A stretch of 64,000 nt of DNA from DASRLE01 sp963825315 (GCA_963825315.1 CAWGST010000005.1:496001-560000); one strand, 5' to 3'. Positions 18,397-27,785 are shown, numbered from the stretch's first letter. The notes: generated from the sequence alone by a model not told the origin. Translations and numbers: made by a program.

Positions 18397-18840
18397 ATGC
18401 TGGATGGGGAGGGCGATGTGGCGGCGGTTTGCCGCAAGGTTGGGGCCGCATTGAACGCCGCGCCGATTGATGTGGCATTTGTGGGAATTGGCGAAAATGG
18501 ACACCTGGCTTTCAACGACCCTCCGGCGGATTTTGCCACCGAACAACCTTATCTGGTCGTGAATCTGGATGAGGTTTGTCGGCGTCAGCAGGTGGGCGAA
18601 GGATGGTTCAAGGATCTGTCAGAAGTTCCCCAACAGGCGATTTCCATGTCAATCCGTCAAATTCTGAAGGCACGCAAGATTCTTTGCATCGCTCCTGGCC
18701 GGCGAAAAGCGCAGGCCGTCAAAGCCTGTCTGGAAGGTGAAATCAGTCCGGCTGCGCCAGCTTCCATCCTCCGGACGCATCCTGACGTGACGTTTTATCT
18801 GGACACGGAATCCGCCTCCTTGTTGAACCGGAAAACTTAG
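18397..18840 (+). pseudogene. glucosamine-6-phosphate deaminase, C-terminal fragment
   Basis: The 147-residue frame matches only the second half of the NagB/6-phosphogluconolactonase-like family: FVGIGENGHLAFNDPPADF (with the catalytic His region), PQQAISMSIRQIL and CIAPGRRKAQAVKACLEG. A NagB is normally about 240-270 residues; the N-terminal half with the phosphate-binding loop is absent. The frame is closed by TAA at 18367-18369, only some 30 bases before the ATG and just after the terminator of the PEP-CTERM gene. A truncation by local rearrangement is likely; a shortened functional protein is unlikely. Confidence 0.82.
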
Positions 18841-18978
18841 GCGGAAGCGGTTGGACACCAAGGATTTGCGTCCGCACCGTCCCCGGATCATAAAAGAGCC
18901 CTGGATCATTGCGGCAGCAGGCGGCGCTTGCCAATCCAACCCGGGCGAATTATGATAGTGCGTGTCTGTAATGTTTTT

Positions 18979-20307
18979 ATGAAACGCCGCATCTTATTTG
19001 GTTTTTTAATCGCCGTTTTGGGCGTCAATTTGTTCTTTGGCGCGCAGCTCTATATCTATTCCGCGCACGCTTCACAGAAGGACGATCCCTACGAGAATTA
19101 CAAGCTCCTGGCCGATGTGCTGGAGAAGGTCCGCCAGGAATATGTGGACGGCGATAAATTGACTTACCAGGACCTGATTCACGGCGCGCTCAAGGGCATG
19201 CTCAACACGCTGGATCCTCACAGCGAATTCATGGACCAGACCAAGTTCGATGAGTTGAAAAAAGACACCGAAGGCCAGTTCGGCGGTTTGGGCATTATCG
19301 TGGAAATGGGCAGGGACAATATGCTGACGGTGGTGTCGCCCATGGAAGATTCCCCCGGGTATCGCGCCGGGATTCTTCCCCATGACCAAATTATCAGAAT
19401 CGATGGCAAGAGCGCTGCCAAACTTGACTTGGAAGACGCCGTCAAACGGTTGCGCGGTGAGTCGGGAACTTCCATCACCATTACCATCCGCCGCCCTTCC
19501 ACCGGGCAAGTCAAGGATTACAAGCTGGTTCGAGCCAATATCAAGGTGGACAGCGTCAAGGACATCAATGACAAGCGCGAATTTCCGCTGGGCGAGGATG
19601 GCATTGGCTATGTCCGGATCATTCAGTTTGGCGAAAAAACTTCGGACGATCTGGCCGTGGCGCTGAAGAAATTGGCCGGCCAGGGCATGAGGGCGCTGAT
19701 TATTGATTTGCGCGACAACCCGGGTGGTCTGCTCGAACAGGCCGGCCAGGTCTGCGAGAAGTTTCTCCCCCGGGGCCAGTTGATCGTGTCAACGGAAGGG
19801 CGCGGCCCCACTCCCAAGTCTGAATACAGGGCCGAGGGTCACGGCAAACGCATTGATTTGCCCATCGTCGTCCTGGTCAACGGATACAGCGCCAGCGCCT
19901 CCGAGATCGTGGCCGGATGCCTGCAGGATTTGCAGCCCATCACGCACGCGATCATTGTCGGCGAGCAGACGTTTGGCAAAGGCTCCGTGCAGAGCATTTT
20001 GCCCCTGGCTGATGGCTCGGCCTTGCGCCTGACCACCGCCAGATATTACACGCCCAGCCACAAAGTCATTCACGAGCACGGCATCTCTCCAGACATCCAT
20101 GTGCCCATGTCAGAACAGGACGAGGCTGATTTGCACTACAAACACATGCCGGGCGCCCTGGAGGTCCTGGATGCGCAAGACCGGGAACGGATCGAAAAAG
20201 TCCACGACAGGCAATTGGAGCGGGCTGTTGATCTGTTGAAGGGTGTTCTGCTCTATTCCCAACGCGGTCCGGTCACCTCCAAAGTGGCGGCCGCTTCGGC
20301 CCGGTAA
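18979..20307 (+). CDS. C-terminal processing peptidase, S41 family (CtpA-like)
   Basis: This is a 442-residue exported serine protease. The ATG at 18979 gives a clean signal-anchor (MKRRILFGFLIAVLGVNLFF); the upstream in-frame ATGs at 18928 and 18952 would add non-hydrophobic residues. Domains in order: N-terminal helices with LDPHSEFMD, a PDZ domain (about residues 85-170; GLGIIVEMG) and the S41 catalytic domain, with NGYSASASEIVAG (nucleophile Ser) and GEQTFGKGSVQSI (general base Lys). It probably cleaves C-termini of periplasmic proteins. tsaD follows after 20 bases. Confidence 0.93.
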   Translation: MKRRILFGFLIAVLGVNLFFGAQLYIYSAHASQKDDPYENYKLLADVLEKVRQEYVDGDKLTYQDLIHGALKGMLNTLDPHSEFMDQTKFDELKKDTEGQFGGLGIIVEMGRDNMLTVVSPMEDSPGYRAGILPHDQIIRIDGKSAAKLDLEDAVKRLRGESGTSITITIRRPSTGQVKDYKLVRANIKVDSVKDINDKREFPLGEDGIGYVRIIQFGEKTSDDLAVALKKLAGQGMRALIIDLRDNPGGLLEQAGQVCEKFLPRGQLIVSTEGRGPTPKSEYRAEGHGKRIDLPIVVLVNGYSASASEIVAGCLQDLQPITHAIIVGEQTFGKGSVQSILPLADGSALRLTTARYYTPSHKVIHEHGISPDIHVPMSEQDEADLHYKHMPGALEVLDAQDRERIEKVHDRQLERAVDLLKGVLLYSQRGPVTSKVAAASAR

Positions 20308-20327
20308 GAAACGGGCGGCTCAAACCT

Positions 20328-21350
20328 TTGACCCTCGTTGCCATCGAGACTTCGTGCGATGAAACCAGCGCGGCGGTGGTGCGCGATGGCCGTCCGCTGA
20401 GCAACGTGGTTTCCTCGCAGATCGCCCTTCATGCTGAATATGGCGGAGTCGTGCCGGAATTGGCCACCCGCGAGCATTTGCGCCATTTGATGCCCGCAAC
20501 CCGTCAGGCCATGCGCGAGGCGGGCGTCACAGTGAAAGAACTTGACGCCGTGGCCGCGACACAGGGCCCGGGCCTGCCCAGCGCGCTTATGGTGGGATTA
20601 AAGGCCGCCCAGAGCCTTGCCTTCAGCCTGCGCAAACCGTTTTTGGGGATTCATCACCATGAAGCGCATCTCTATTCGCCCTGGATTACAGGCGAACCTC
20701 CCCGGGCTGATTTCGCCCAATTCCAGCCGTCGGTCTCCCTGATTGTCAGCGGCGGCCACACTTTGCTCGTCCAGGTGCGGGACGAGTTTAAACATCGGGT
20801 CCTGGGCGCGACACTGGACGATGCGGCGGGAGAATGCTTCGACAAGATCGGCAAATTAGCCGGCCTGGCCTATCCGGGCGGACCGGAAATTGACCGGCTC
20901 GCCGCCCACGGCAATCCGAAAGCCTTCCCCTTCCCCCGCCCCATGTTGCATGAGCCGGGCGATGATTTCAGTTTCGCCGGTTTGAAAACTTCCGTGCGGT
21001 ATTTTTTGGAGAAAAATCCACGGGCGCTCGATTCCGCGCCGCGCTTGCGTGATTTTTGCGCCAGCGTGCAAGCCGCCATAGTCGAAGTCCTGGTGGCCAA
21101 AACCGTGCGCGCGGCGGAGCGGCTCGGCGTCCGATGCGTCACCGCTTCCGGAGGGGTCGTCTGCAACAGCGCGTTGCGCAAGGAACTGGCCTCCGCCTGC
21201 CAGCAAGCCGGGCTGAACTTGCGCCTGGCCGGGATAAAATATTCCACCGATAACGCCGTCATGATTGGCATACTGGCCGAACGAAAATTCAACTCGGGGA
21301 ATTTTCAAACGTTGCTTGACGCTGAAATTGAACCGAGTTGGGCCTTGTAG
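20328..21350 (+). CDS. tsaD: tRNA N6-adenosine threonylcarbamoyltransferase
   Basis: The 340-residue TsaD/Kae1/Gcp protein completes t6A37 formation on ANN-decoding tRNAs. Motifs are AIETSCDETSAAVV, GGVVPELATREHL, IHHHEAHLYSPW (metal-binding His pair), SGGHTLLV and DDAAGECFDKIGKLAGL. The start is a TTG at 20328, giving MTLVAIETSCDE as usual for the family; no in-frame ATG is near. It follows the S41 protease closely and is probably co-transcribed with it. Confidence 0.95.
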   Translation: MTLVAIETSCDETSAAVVRDGRPLSNVVSSQIALHAEYGGVVPELATREHLRHLMPATRQAMREAGVTVKELDAVAATQGPGLPSALMVGLKAAQSLAFSLRKPFLGIHHHEAHLYSPWITGEPPRADFAQFQPSVSLIVSGGHTLLVQVRDEFKHRVLGATLDDAAGECFDKIGKLAGLAYPGGPEIDRLAAHGNPKAFPFPRPMLHEPGDDFSFAGLKTSVRYFLEKNPRALDSAPRLRDFCASVQAAIVEVLVAKTVRAAERLGVRCVTASGGVVCNSALRKELASACQQAGLNLRLAGIKYSTDNAVMIGILAERKFNSGNFQTLLDAEIEPSWAL

Positions 21351-21373
21351 CGGCCTGACATGATCTGAAAAGA

Positions 21374-22234
21374 TTACAAGACGCTTTTGGCCAGAGGGGC
21401 GGCCCCAATAACCATTCCCAGGATCAGACCGACAACATGGCAGGCATTGGCCGCGCCGGGAATTATATTCAGGAGACAAAGAAAAAACCAAATGAGCATC
21501 ACGGCGAGAGTCATGGGCGCCAGATGGAGTCCCGAGGCCGGATCGCATTGACCGCGCAGCCAAATATACCCCAACAATCCATAAAGGACTCCGGACATGC
21601 CTCCAAACTCGGGTCCGCGATAGAAGTATTGACCCAAATTAGAGCCGATGCCAATGGTGATCACCAGAAGAATGAGCACTTTTGAACCTTGGCGCATTTC
21701 GATCAATGAACCTTCGTCTCGCAAGATGAACATATTAAACAAAATATGCATCACATTGAAATGAATGAAGATCGGAGTAATCAGACGCCAGATTTCTCCA
21801 TGGCGAACTTCGGCCAGGCTGCGGCCAATTGTTTGACTGATGTACAAGGCGTAACGCGAGGCTGGATTCAAACTGGCCAGAAGAGTCACAGCAACGGAGA
21901 CAACAATGAGAGTCACCGTCACGGGACCGATCGTCGTTGAAGCCCATATCCGATCCGGGGAGCGGACCCGTTCGTCGAATTTGGCCTTTTCCTGCCGTTT
22001 GCGCTCTACCACAACGGCGGCGTTTTGACTCGCATGCTGAAATCTGCTGTCGCCGGGGTTGTGAAGGTAGTTGGATAACGCCTCCCGACCGGCTTCGATC
22101 TGGTCCTCGGAATAAACCCAGATCGCCCAACCCTCCGCGTCCGGTTCAACCAAACTCCTGATGTCCAGAGAAACCAAGTAGTCCGCCAAAGTCTTCGCGC
22201 TCGATTCGTTTTTCAAATGGCCAATCAGCCGCAT
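21374..22234 (-). CDS. rhomboid family intramembrane serine protease (GlpG-like)
   Basis: The protein is 286 residues when started at the ATG at 22234, which has GGAAG seven bases upstream and gives MRLIGHLKNESSAKTLADYL, like the cytosolic domain of GlpG. Six hydrophobic segments follow. HFNVMHILFNM, the nucleophile loop GGMSGVLYGLLGY (Ser) and ACHVVGLILGM (His) are the rhomboid signatures. It cleaves transmembrane helices of unknown substrates. A longer start at 22351 is less likely. Confidence 0.9.
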   Translation of the reverse strand: MRLIGHLKNESSAKTLADYLVSLDIRSLVEPDAEGWAIWVYSEDQIEAGREALSNYLHNPGDSRFQHASQNAAVVVERKRQEKAKFDERVRSPDRIWASTTIGPVTVTLIVVSVAVTLLASLNPASRYALYISQTIGRSLAEVRHGEIWRLITPIFIHFNVMHILFNMFILRDEGSLIEMRQGSKVLILLVITIGIGSNLGQYFYRGPEFGGMSGVLYGLLGYIWLRGQCDPASGLHLAPMTLAVMLIWFFLCLLNIIPGAANACHVVGLILGMVIGAAPLAKSVL

Positions 22235-22612
22235 AAAGTCGCTTCCAGCATCTCCCATTTGTTGAACAAAAGCAGCAAAATTCGGAACAGATCTAATGAA
22301 CACTGACGATACCCCGCCCTTTAATCGCGAAAGCCAGTGCGTGAAAACCACGCAAAACCGGCGGAAAAGTGTAAAGTGCTTGTCGGTAATCTTTACACAA
22401 TCCAGAGCAAAATAATTTTCGAAAGTTGTTGACTTCCGTTCCCACCCATAGTAAGCTGCTGATAGTCAAGGGCAACTGTTCCATTGGGAATTTGAGCACA
22501 ATGGCACCTTTGATGGCATCGAAGATGCTAATTAAAGTGGGCCAGTAAAATAAGGGAGAATGGCCGGTGTGATATTGCGAGAGATTTGGAACAAAATATA
22601 AAAAAACTGTGT
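22235..22612. other. intergenic gap between divergent rhomboid and VPDSG-type genes
   Basis: No gene is seen in these 378 bases. A TTGACT (22429-22434) and TAAGCT (22452-22457) pair with 17-base spacing could be the promoter for the plus-strand gene at 22613. Nothing else stands out. Confidence 0.4.
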
Positions 22613-23324
22613 ATGAAAATGAGAAATGTAATTCTAACGGCTTTGGTTTCCATGACGGCGGCAACAGCGCCGCAGTTGATGGCCAATAGCGTCAATGTGG
22701 ATTGGTCTGCCTGGTCGACTCCCGTTGCCGGCGAATTCAATACTTTAACCTCACCAGGAAATTTTGTGCAGTATTACTCGCCAGCAGCCGAATATGGTTC
22801 CATGACCGGCGCTTTTCCGACGTTTTGCATCGAGACGACTGTGGATTTCAACCCCGGAGACCCTTATTATTATAGCCTAAGCCAGACAGACAGCCAGGGC
22901 CGTTCGTTGTCATTGGGTGCGGCGTACCTTTACTACTTGTTCGCCACGGGGAATTTAAATTATGCTTATTACAACAACTCGCCTGGCCGGGTTGCCGATG
23001 CTTTTCAGTTGCAGGCGGCGCTCTGGTATTTGCAGGGAGGACAATCCTACGGCGGATACCCCAATGTTCTTTTGGGAACAGACCCTTACTTCAATTTGGC
23101 CACCAGGTACTTTTGGAAGTGTTGCGGGTGCAATGGCCCCCAGTGGCGGAGCGTATGGCGTTTACATTTTGGACCTGTGGAGCAATCCCAATGATACCGG
23201 CCCGGACCAGAACCAATTGGTCTACATTCCGGACGGCGGATCAAGTGTATTGATGCTGGGGATGGGCTTTGGCCTGCTTTCGCTGGCCGGCCTCCGCTAT
23301 CGCAAGTTGACGGTGACGGTTTAA
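22613..23324 (+). CDS. exported protein with VPDSG-CTERM-like tail, frameshifted
   Basis: An exported protein of about 236 residues begins MKMRNVILTALVSMTAATAP (signal peptide). The first frame runs to about 23110. The second frame continues FGSVAGAMAPSGGAYGVYIL and ends with IPDGGSSVLMLGMGFGLL followed by a hydrophobic/basic tail, the pattern of the VPDSG-CTERM sorting signal known in Verrucomicrobia. The break coincides with TTTT at 23111-23114; removing one T joins the frames. The body includes CIETTVDFNPGDPYYYSL and ALWYLQGG, seen in some thioester-like or PEP-CTERM proteins, but the function is unknown. A strong terminator follows. Confidence 0.8.
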
Positions 23325-23350
23325 TACTTGCCGGTTTAATGTTTGTTTCA

Positions 23351-23388
23351 GCGCTCCCCAATTGATTTGCGGGGAGCGCAATTTTTTT
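23351..23388 (+). terminator. rho-independent terminator after the VPDSG-type gene
   Basis: GCGCTCCCC (23351-23359) pairs with GGGGAGCGC (23371-23379) around an 11-base loop, followed by AATTTTTTT. Confidence 0.9.
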
Positions 23389-23532
23389 AATCTCGTTGGA
23401 GCCTTCAACCTCCAAAAACTCGCACTGGCAAATTCCTTGATCTTTGCTAATTTGTCTTCGTCAGGACGACGCCGCGCGGAATTCGGGAGCGGTGATGACC
23501 CGATAACGCGAAGAAACATCAATTAAATTTTA

Positions 23533-26097
23533 ATGAGACGTCGATTATTCTTATTTGCCAGTCCCTTGCTTCTGGCGCTGGCTTTCCCCCTTCATTGCGC
23601 GCAGGCAGCGTTGCCCGCGGAGCAAAAGCCGCCCCTGGCCTCGGCAGATTCGACCGACGCCAACATCGCCCAGATTGAAGCGGACATGCTTCAAACCTGG
23701 CAGTATTCCCAGCATCCCTTTGACCAGGAGATTTCCGGCAGGTTTTTGGACCGCTACCTTGAGACCCTGGATTATTCCCACATTTATTTCCTGCAATGCG
23801 ACATCAACGAATTCGAGGCCTACCGCACCAATCTGCATGTTTTGACTCTTCAAAATCACGACATGACTCCATGCTGGGTCATTTTCTCCCGTTTCATGCA
23901 GCGCGCCAACGAGCGCATCAACTATGTGACCAATTTGCTGGCCACCACGAAATTCGACTTCAGCCGTCATGAGCGTTTTATCGTCAATCGCCACGCCCTG
24001 CCGTATGCCAAAGACGTGAACGAAGCGAAGGAACTCTGGCGGCAGGAATTGCGCTGCGAGTATCTGGAGCAACTGCTCGTCGCCCAAGGCATTGAGTTTA
24101 CAGGAACCGTTGGTCCTGGCAGGGGAGACCTCGGGATTGTGGTTTCGCGGAATAAAGCGCATCCCCAGGATTTCGAGTATTTTCCCACAAGATTGCTGGA
24201 CAAGGACGGGCGCGCCTTCGGCCTGGTGGAAACCAACGCGGACGGATCAAACGCCATGATTCGTTTGCAATGGCACGGCGGCGCGAACTTGAGCAAGACA
24301 ACCAACGCCTTTTATTCCGCCAGCGGGGCAAAAATCGGTGAGATTCGCTTTCATCGCGTCGCGCCGGCTTCGCTCACAAATCAGGCTGTGACCGCGGCCC
24401 AGGACGCTCAATCGGCGACAAACTATGCCGCCGTGATTCACCTCGAGGAGACGAATCTGGCCGCCATTAACAAGACTTTGACCACTCACTATGTTCAGAT
24501 GCTGGACAATTATAAGGACTTGGAAAATGACCGGGTGTTTGAAATGTACATGAACGCCCTGGCCCGCGCCTTTGATCCGCATTCCGAATATATGGGACAC
24601 TTGCAGGCGGAAAATTTCGCCATCCAGATGAAACTGTCTCTCTTTGGCATCGGCGCGGTTTTGACCAAAGACAGGAACTACTGCAAAATAATGGAACTTA
24701 AGGAAGGGCCGGCCAAAAAGAGCGGACTGATCAAGGAGGACGACCGCATTGTGGCGGTGGCGCAAAGCAACGCCGAGCCGGTGGATGTGGTGGGAATGCC
24801 GCTGGACAAAATTGTCGAGATGATTCGCGGACCCAAAGGCACACAAGTCACATTGACCATTATTCCGGTTGATGCGGCGGATTCAGTTCGCAAGGAAGTG
24901 ACGTTGATCCGCGACGAAATCAAACTCGAGGACCAGGCGGCCAAAGCGCGGCTTTATGAGATTGCTTCCAGCAACAGCCCGCCCTTGAAACTGGGCGTGA
25001 TTGACCTGCCATCTTTTTACGCCGACAACGATCACCCCGAGGTGAACACGACGTCGGACGTGACGCGGCTCATCAACCGGCTGAAGCAGGAAAAGGTGGA
25101 CGGCATCATTCTGGATTTGCGGCGCAACGGAGGCGGCTACCTTGAGGAAGCGATCAAGCTGACGGGCTTGTTTAATCCCAGAGGCCCGGTCGTCCAGACC
25201 AGGGATCCCAATGGCGAAATTGTCGCGGATCCCTCGCCTGAATCCGCGCCCCTTTATGATGGTCCGCTTGTTGTCCTGACCAGCGTCTTCAGCGCGTCGG
25301 CCTCGGAAATTCTGGCCGGCGCCTTGCAGGACTACGGACGCGCTGTGATGGTCGGGGACCATTCCACTTTTGGCAAGGGCACCGTGCAAACCATGCAGCG
25401 GCTTGTCCCTTGTTTGGACCTGAAACACATGGAACACAGCTATGATCCCGGCGAGTTGAAGGTGACCATCAAGAAATTCTATCGCGCGGGTGGCGTTTCC
25501 ACCCAGCTTCAGGGAGTGCTTTCGGACATTGCGCTGCCTTCCATTGACGATGCCGCCGACGTCGGCGAACGCTCCCTGCCCAATGCCATGCCGTGCGATT
25601 CCGTGACCAGCGCCGATCATCTGGAACAACTCCAGCTCAATCGCGTCAAACCCTGGCTGGCGGATTTGCAGGCGCGCTCCCGGCAACGGATTGAGAAGGA
25701 CAGGGATTTTGGCTATGTGCGCGAAGATATCGAGGAGTTCCGCAAGGAGCAGGCGGACAAGAGCCTCTCCTTGAACGAAGCCGAGCGAGTGGCGGAGCAG
25801 AAGGCCCAAACCGCCCGCGCGGAAGCCCGGAAAAAGGAACGGCTGTCCCGCAAGAAGCCGAATGAAAAGCTTTACGAAATTACCCTGAAAAACGTTGGAT
25901 TGGCGCAGTTGCAGCCGCCAACCGTCAAAACCAATGCCGCGACGGCCGCAAAGAACGATGCCGGATTGGATTCCAGCGAGAACGAAACGCCCAGGGAAGA
26001 GCCGGCCATCGATCCGACGCTGGAAGAAACCAAGCGGATATTGACAGACTATATCGAACTGCTGAAAAAGGGACCGGTCATTTCCCAGGCACCCTGA
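23533..26097 (+). CDS. tail-specific protease, S41 family (Prc/Tsp-like)
   Basis: This is an 854-residue periplasmic protease. It has a signal peptide (residues about 1-25), an N-terminal helical domain (LDYSHIYFLQCDINEFE, TSP-N type), a PDZ domain (about residues 365-455; FGIGAVLT then GPAKKSGLIKEDDRIVAV), an S41 domain with SVFSASASEILAGALQ (Ser) and DHSTFGKGTVQTMQ (Lys), and a charged C-terminal coiled-coil extension. Length and order match E. coli Prc (about 680) with a longer tail. It is the second S41 enzyme in the window and differs in architecture from the CtpA-like one at 18979, so the two are not a recent duplication. Confidence 0.93.
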   Translation: MRRRLFLFASPLLLALAFPLHCAQAALPAEQKPPLASADSTDANIAQIEADMLQTWQYSQHPFDQEISGRFLDRYLETLDYSHIYFLQCDINEFEAYRTNLHVLTLQNHDMTPCWVIFSRFMQRANERINYVTNLLATTKFDFSRHERFIVNRHALPYAKDVNEAKELWRQELRCEYLEQLLVAQGIEFTGTVGPGRGDLGIVVSRNKAHPQDFEYFPTRLLDKDGRAFGLVETNADGSNAMIRLQWHGGANLSKTTNAFYSASGAKIGEIRFHRVAPASLTNQAVTAAQDAQSATNYAAVIHLEETNLAAINKTLTTHYVQMLDNYKDLENDRVFEMYMNALARAFDPHSEYMGHLQAENFAIQMKLSLFGIGAVLTKDRNYCKIMELKEGPAKKSGLIKEDDRIVAVAQSNAEPVDVVGMPLDKIVEMIRGPKGTQVTLTIIPVDAADSVRKEVTLIRDEIKLEDQAAKARLYEIASSNSPPLKLGVIDLPSFYADNDHPEVNTTSDVTRLINRLKQEKVDGIILDLRRNGGGYLEEAIKLTGLFNPRGPVVQTRDPNGEIVADPSPESAPLYDGPLVVLTSVFSASASEILAGALQDYGRAVMVGDHSTFGKGTVQTMQRLVPCLDLKHMEHSYDPGELKVTIKKFYRAGGVSTQLQGVLSDIALPSIDDAADVGERSLPNAMPCDSVTSADHLEQLQLNRVKPWLADLQARSRQRIEKDRDFGYVREDIEEFRKEQADKSLSLNEAERVAEQKAQTARAEARKKERLSRKKPNEKLYEITLKNVGLAQLQPPTVKTNAATAAKNDAGLDSSENETPREEPAIDPTLEETKRILTDYIELLKKGPVISQAP

Positions 26098-26421
26098 TAT
26101 AAAGGCTGAAGGCTGAAGTTGAAACCAGCGCCCAAAAGGCCAGACCCATCGTGCGCGAAGAAGGGCAAGAAACGCAAGATTGATATGTAGGTCTGGAAAA
26201 CCCGTAACATCCGCTACACTGTTGATAGTCAGGTACTTAACCCGTAACATTTGCCGTTACAAACCTGTAACAAGCCCGTTACATTAACGATAAAGCCGGC
26301 TTCCGAAGTGAATTAAGAAGTAAGAAGTAAGAATTAAGAAATCTGAAAAACAGCCAAAAATCGAACCGGATTCCTCTTATGACTTCTTAATTCTGCCTTC
26401 TTCCTTCTGCCTTTTTCATGT
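26098..26421. repeat. repeat-rich gap: GGCTGAA units, GTAACA/GTTACA motifs and TAAGAA microsatellite
   Basis: No gene is seen. GGCTGAAGGCTGAAG (26104-26118) recurs at 43394 and 44488. ACGCAAGATTGATATGTAGG (26172-26191) with GTTGATAGTCAGGTACTTA (26221-26239) is a diverged copy of the element at 8146, here followed by four alternating GTAACA/GTTACA words up to about 26284. From about 26310 to 26412, TAAGAAGTAAGAAGTAAGAA-type words face their complements, forming an AT-rich hairpin related to 33795-33882. Confidence 0.6.
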
Positions 26422-27198
26422 GTGCCCGGAAAGATTGTGGAAAACCGGCGAAACCGCGAAATACCGGTGGGACGGATCGACCTGCCCGCAGAATTCGCAG
26501 AATATGGCCGTGCTCAATTCGTGCCATTCCGCAAAGGCGATCCCGAAGGCAACCGCTGGATTGATAACGAGCCGCTTTTTATTCATTGGTCAAAAGCAAA
26601 CGCAATCTGGCTTTTTGAAAACAGTGGAAGACCGGAATCCAGAATGCCAGTGATTAGGAATGCACATTTATATTTTACAAGCGGCGTCACATGGTCATTG
26701 CACGCAAACCATGTTGCTGTTAAGGCACGGTTCCAGCAACCGTGCGTATTTGACGCGAGTAGTTCTCGACTTACTCCATTCAAATCAATAATGAACGCCG
26801 AAGCGTTTTTGGCAATTTTGAACTCGGATGCTTTCAGCTATTTTCTGAAAAAGTTCGTAAAGAATAATCAGGATGTTGAAATAAACGATGTTCGCATGAT
26901 GCCTCTTGTAATGCCGAAGCCCGGGCAAGAGAAGCGGTTGAAAGAATTGGCGGAACAGGCGATGGAAGCCAAGCGGCTGACATTCGCGGGCACAACGCCG
27001 CCAAACGAACTTGTGTCCTTCGTGCGCGGCCTGTCGGATGAACTGGCCGCCAAAGCTCCGGCCTATCTGCGCCCTTCCGCGCAACTGAAACTGCTCGAAA
27101 CCGCCGCCGATTGCCTGGCCGCAATCGAACTCGCCGTGAACTGGGAAGCTGAAAAACTTTACGGCGTGGAAGGACTCGGCCCCTTCGACGAATTCTGA
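26422..27198 (+). pseudogene. C-terminal remnant of a PglX/Eco57I-type adenine methyltransferase or type IIG restriction enzyme
   Basis: This is a 258-residue frame from a GTG at 26422. It resembles the target-recognition and C-terminal part of large N6-adenine methyltransferases of the Eco57I/PglX kind: WSLHANHVAVKARFQQPCVF, FLAILNSDAFSYFLKKFV, DVEINDVRMMPLVMP and a helical tail. The catalytic part with its NPPY motif is missing; upstream DNA is the repeat-filled gap. It is therefore likely the leftover of a restriction or BREX-like defence gene. The assignment to PglX versus other type IIG enzymes is uncertain. Confidence 0.6.
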
Positions 27199-27204
27199 AA
27201 ACCG

Positions 27205-27375
27205 ATGGATGAGCTGGATGAAATCTTCATGGAAGGCGAGGCGGATATCGGCTTCCCGAAAAGGCACTTCTGCCCGAAACTTGAGCGCAATCGTCAAGAA
27301 TCTAACGAAACTGTTTGTTCGCCTTGTGCCGTGGCTTTACTTGCTCTGGCTAGACCGTTTCCACAAATACTGTAG
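27205..27375 (+). CDS. small acidic open frame after the methyltransferase remnant
   Basis: An ATG at 27205, six bases after the preceding stop, opens a 56-codon frame beginning MDELDEIFMEGEADIGFPKR, with two CxxC-like Cys later (CSPCAV). Its acidic start and close spacing suggest it is real or the beginning of a lost neighbouring gene. It has no recognisable family. It ends at TAG 27373-27375, just before palindromic repeats. Confidence 0.3.
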   Translation: MDELDEIFMEGEADIGFPKRHFCPKLERNRQESNETVCSPCAVALLALARPFPQIL

Positions 27376-27785
27376 CCGCATTACATGGTAGGGCGGGCAT
27401 GGTAGGGCGGGCACTCCGCTGCCCGCCGCGGCGCGCACGGAGTGCGCGCCCCACCACCCCCGTTTCGGCTACACCATTTCTTGAACCGCTCTAAATCGAA
27501 TCAGGGTTCGACGGAGGGACGGACACGGACTCTTCACGGACGGACAACGAGCGACAAGTTCCGCCTTCGTTGCGCTTCCGCCGTCGCCAAAGCGCTTTGG
27601 CGGACAAGCTGGCGCGAAATCGAGTTGGGGTTCGAGCGTGTTTTGTCATGCGAATGATGGGCAAATCCTCAAGAAACACAATGTCAAAGGGCGAAAAGGC
27701 AAGACGCACAAATTCCGTCGGCGAGACGCCGACGGATGCGACCGGGACGGTCGCGCTCCCTAAAAAGTCGCTGAGAATTGGGGAA
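27376..27785. repeat. repeat-filled gap with three palindromic elements
   Basis: No gene is seen. Element 1 (27406-27450) is two hairpins in a row, the second with nine-bp arms GGCGCGCAC/GTGCGCGCC and loop GGA. Element 2 (27575-27617) is a hairpin centred on CGCCAAAGCGCTTTGGCG and related to the copy inside the kinase gene at 44441-44488. Element 3 (27715-27754) is again a double hairpin: nine-bp arms CCGTCGGCG/CGCCGACGG with loop AGA, then seven-bp arms GCGACCG/CGGTCGC with loop GGA. Confidence 0.75.
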
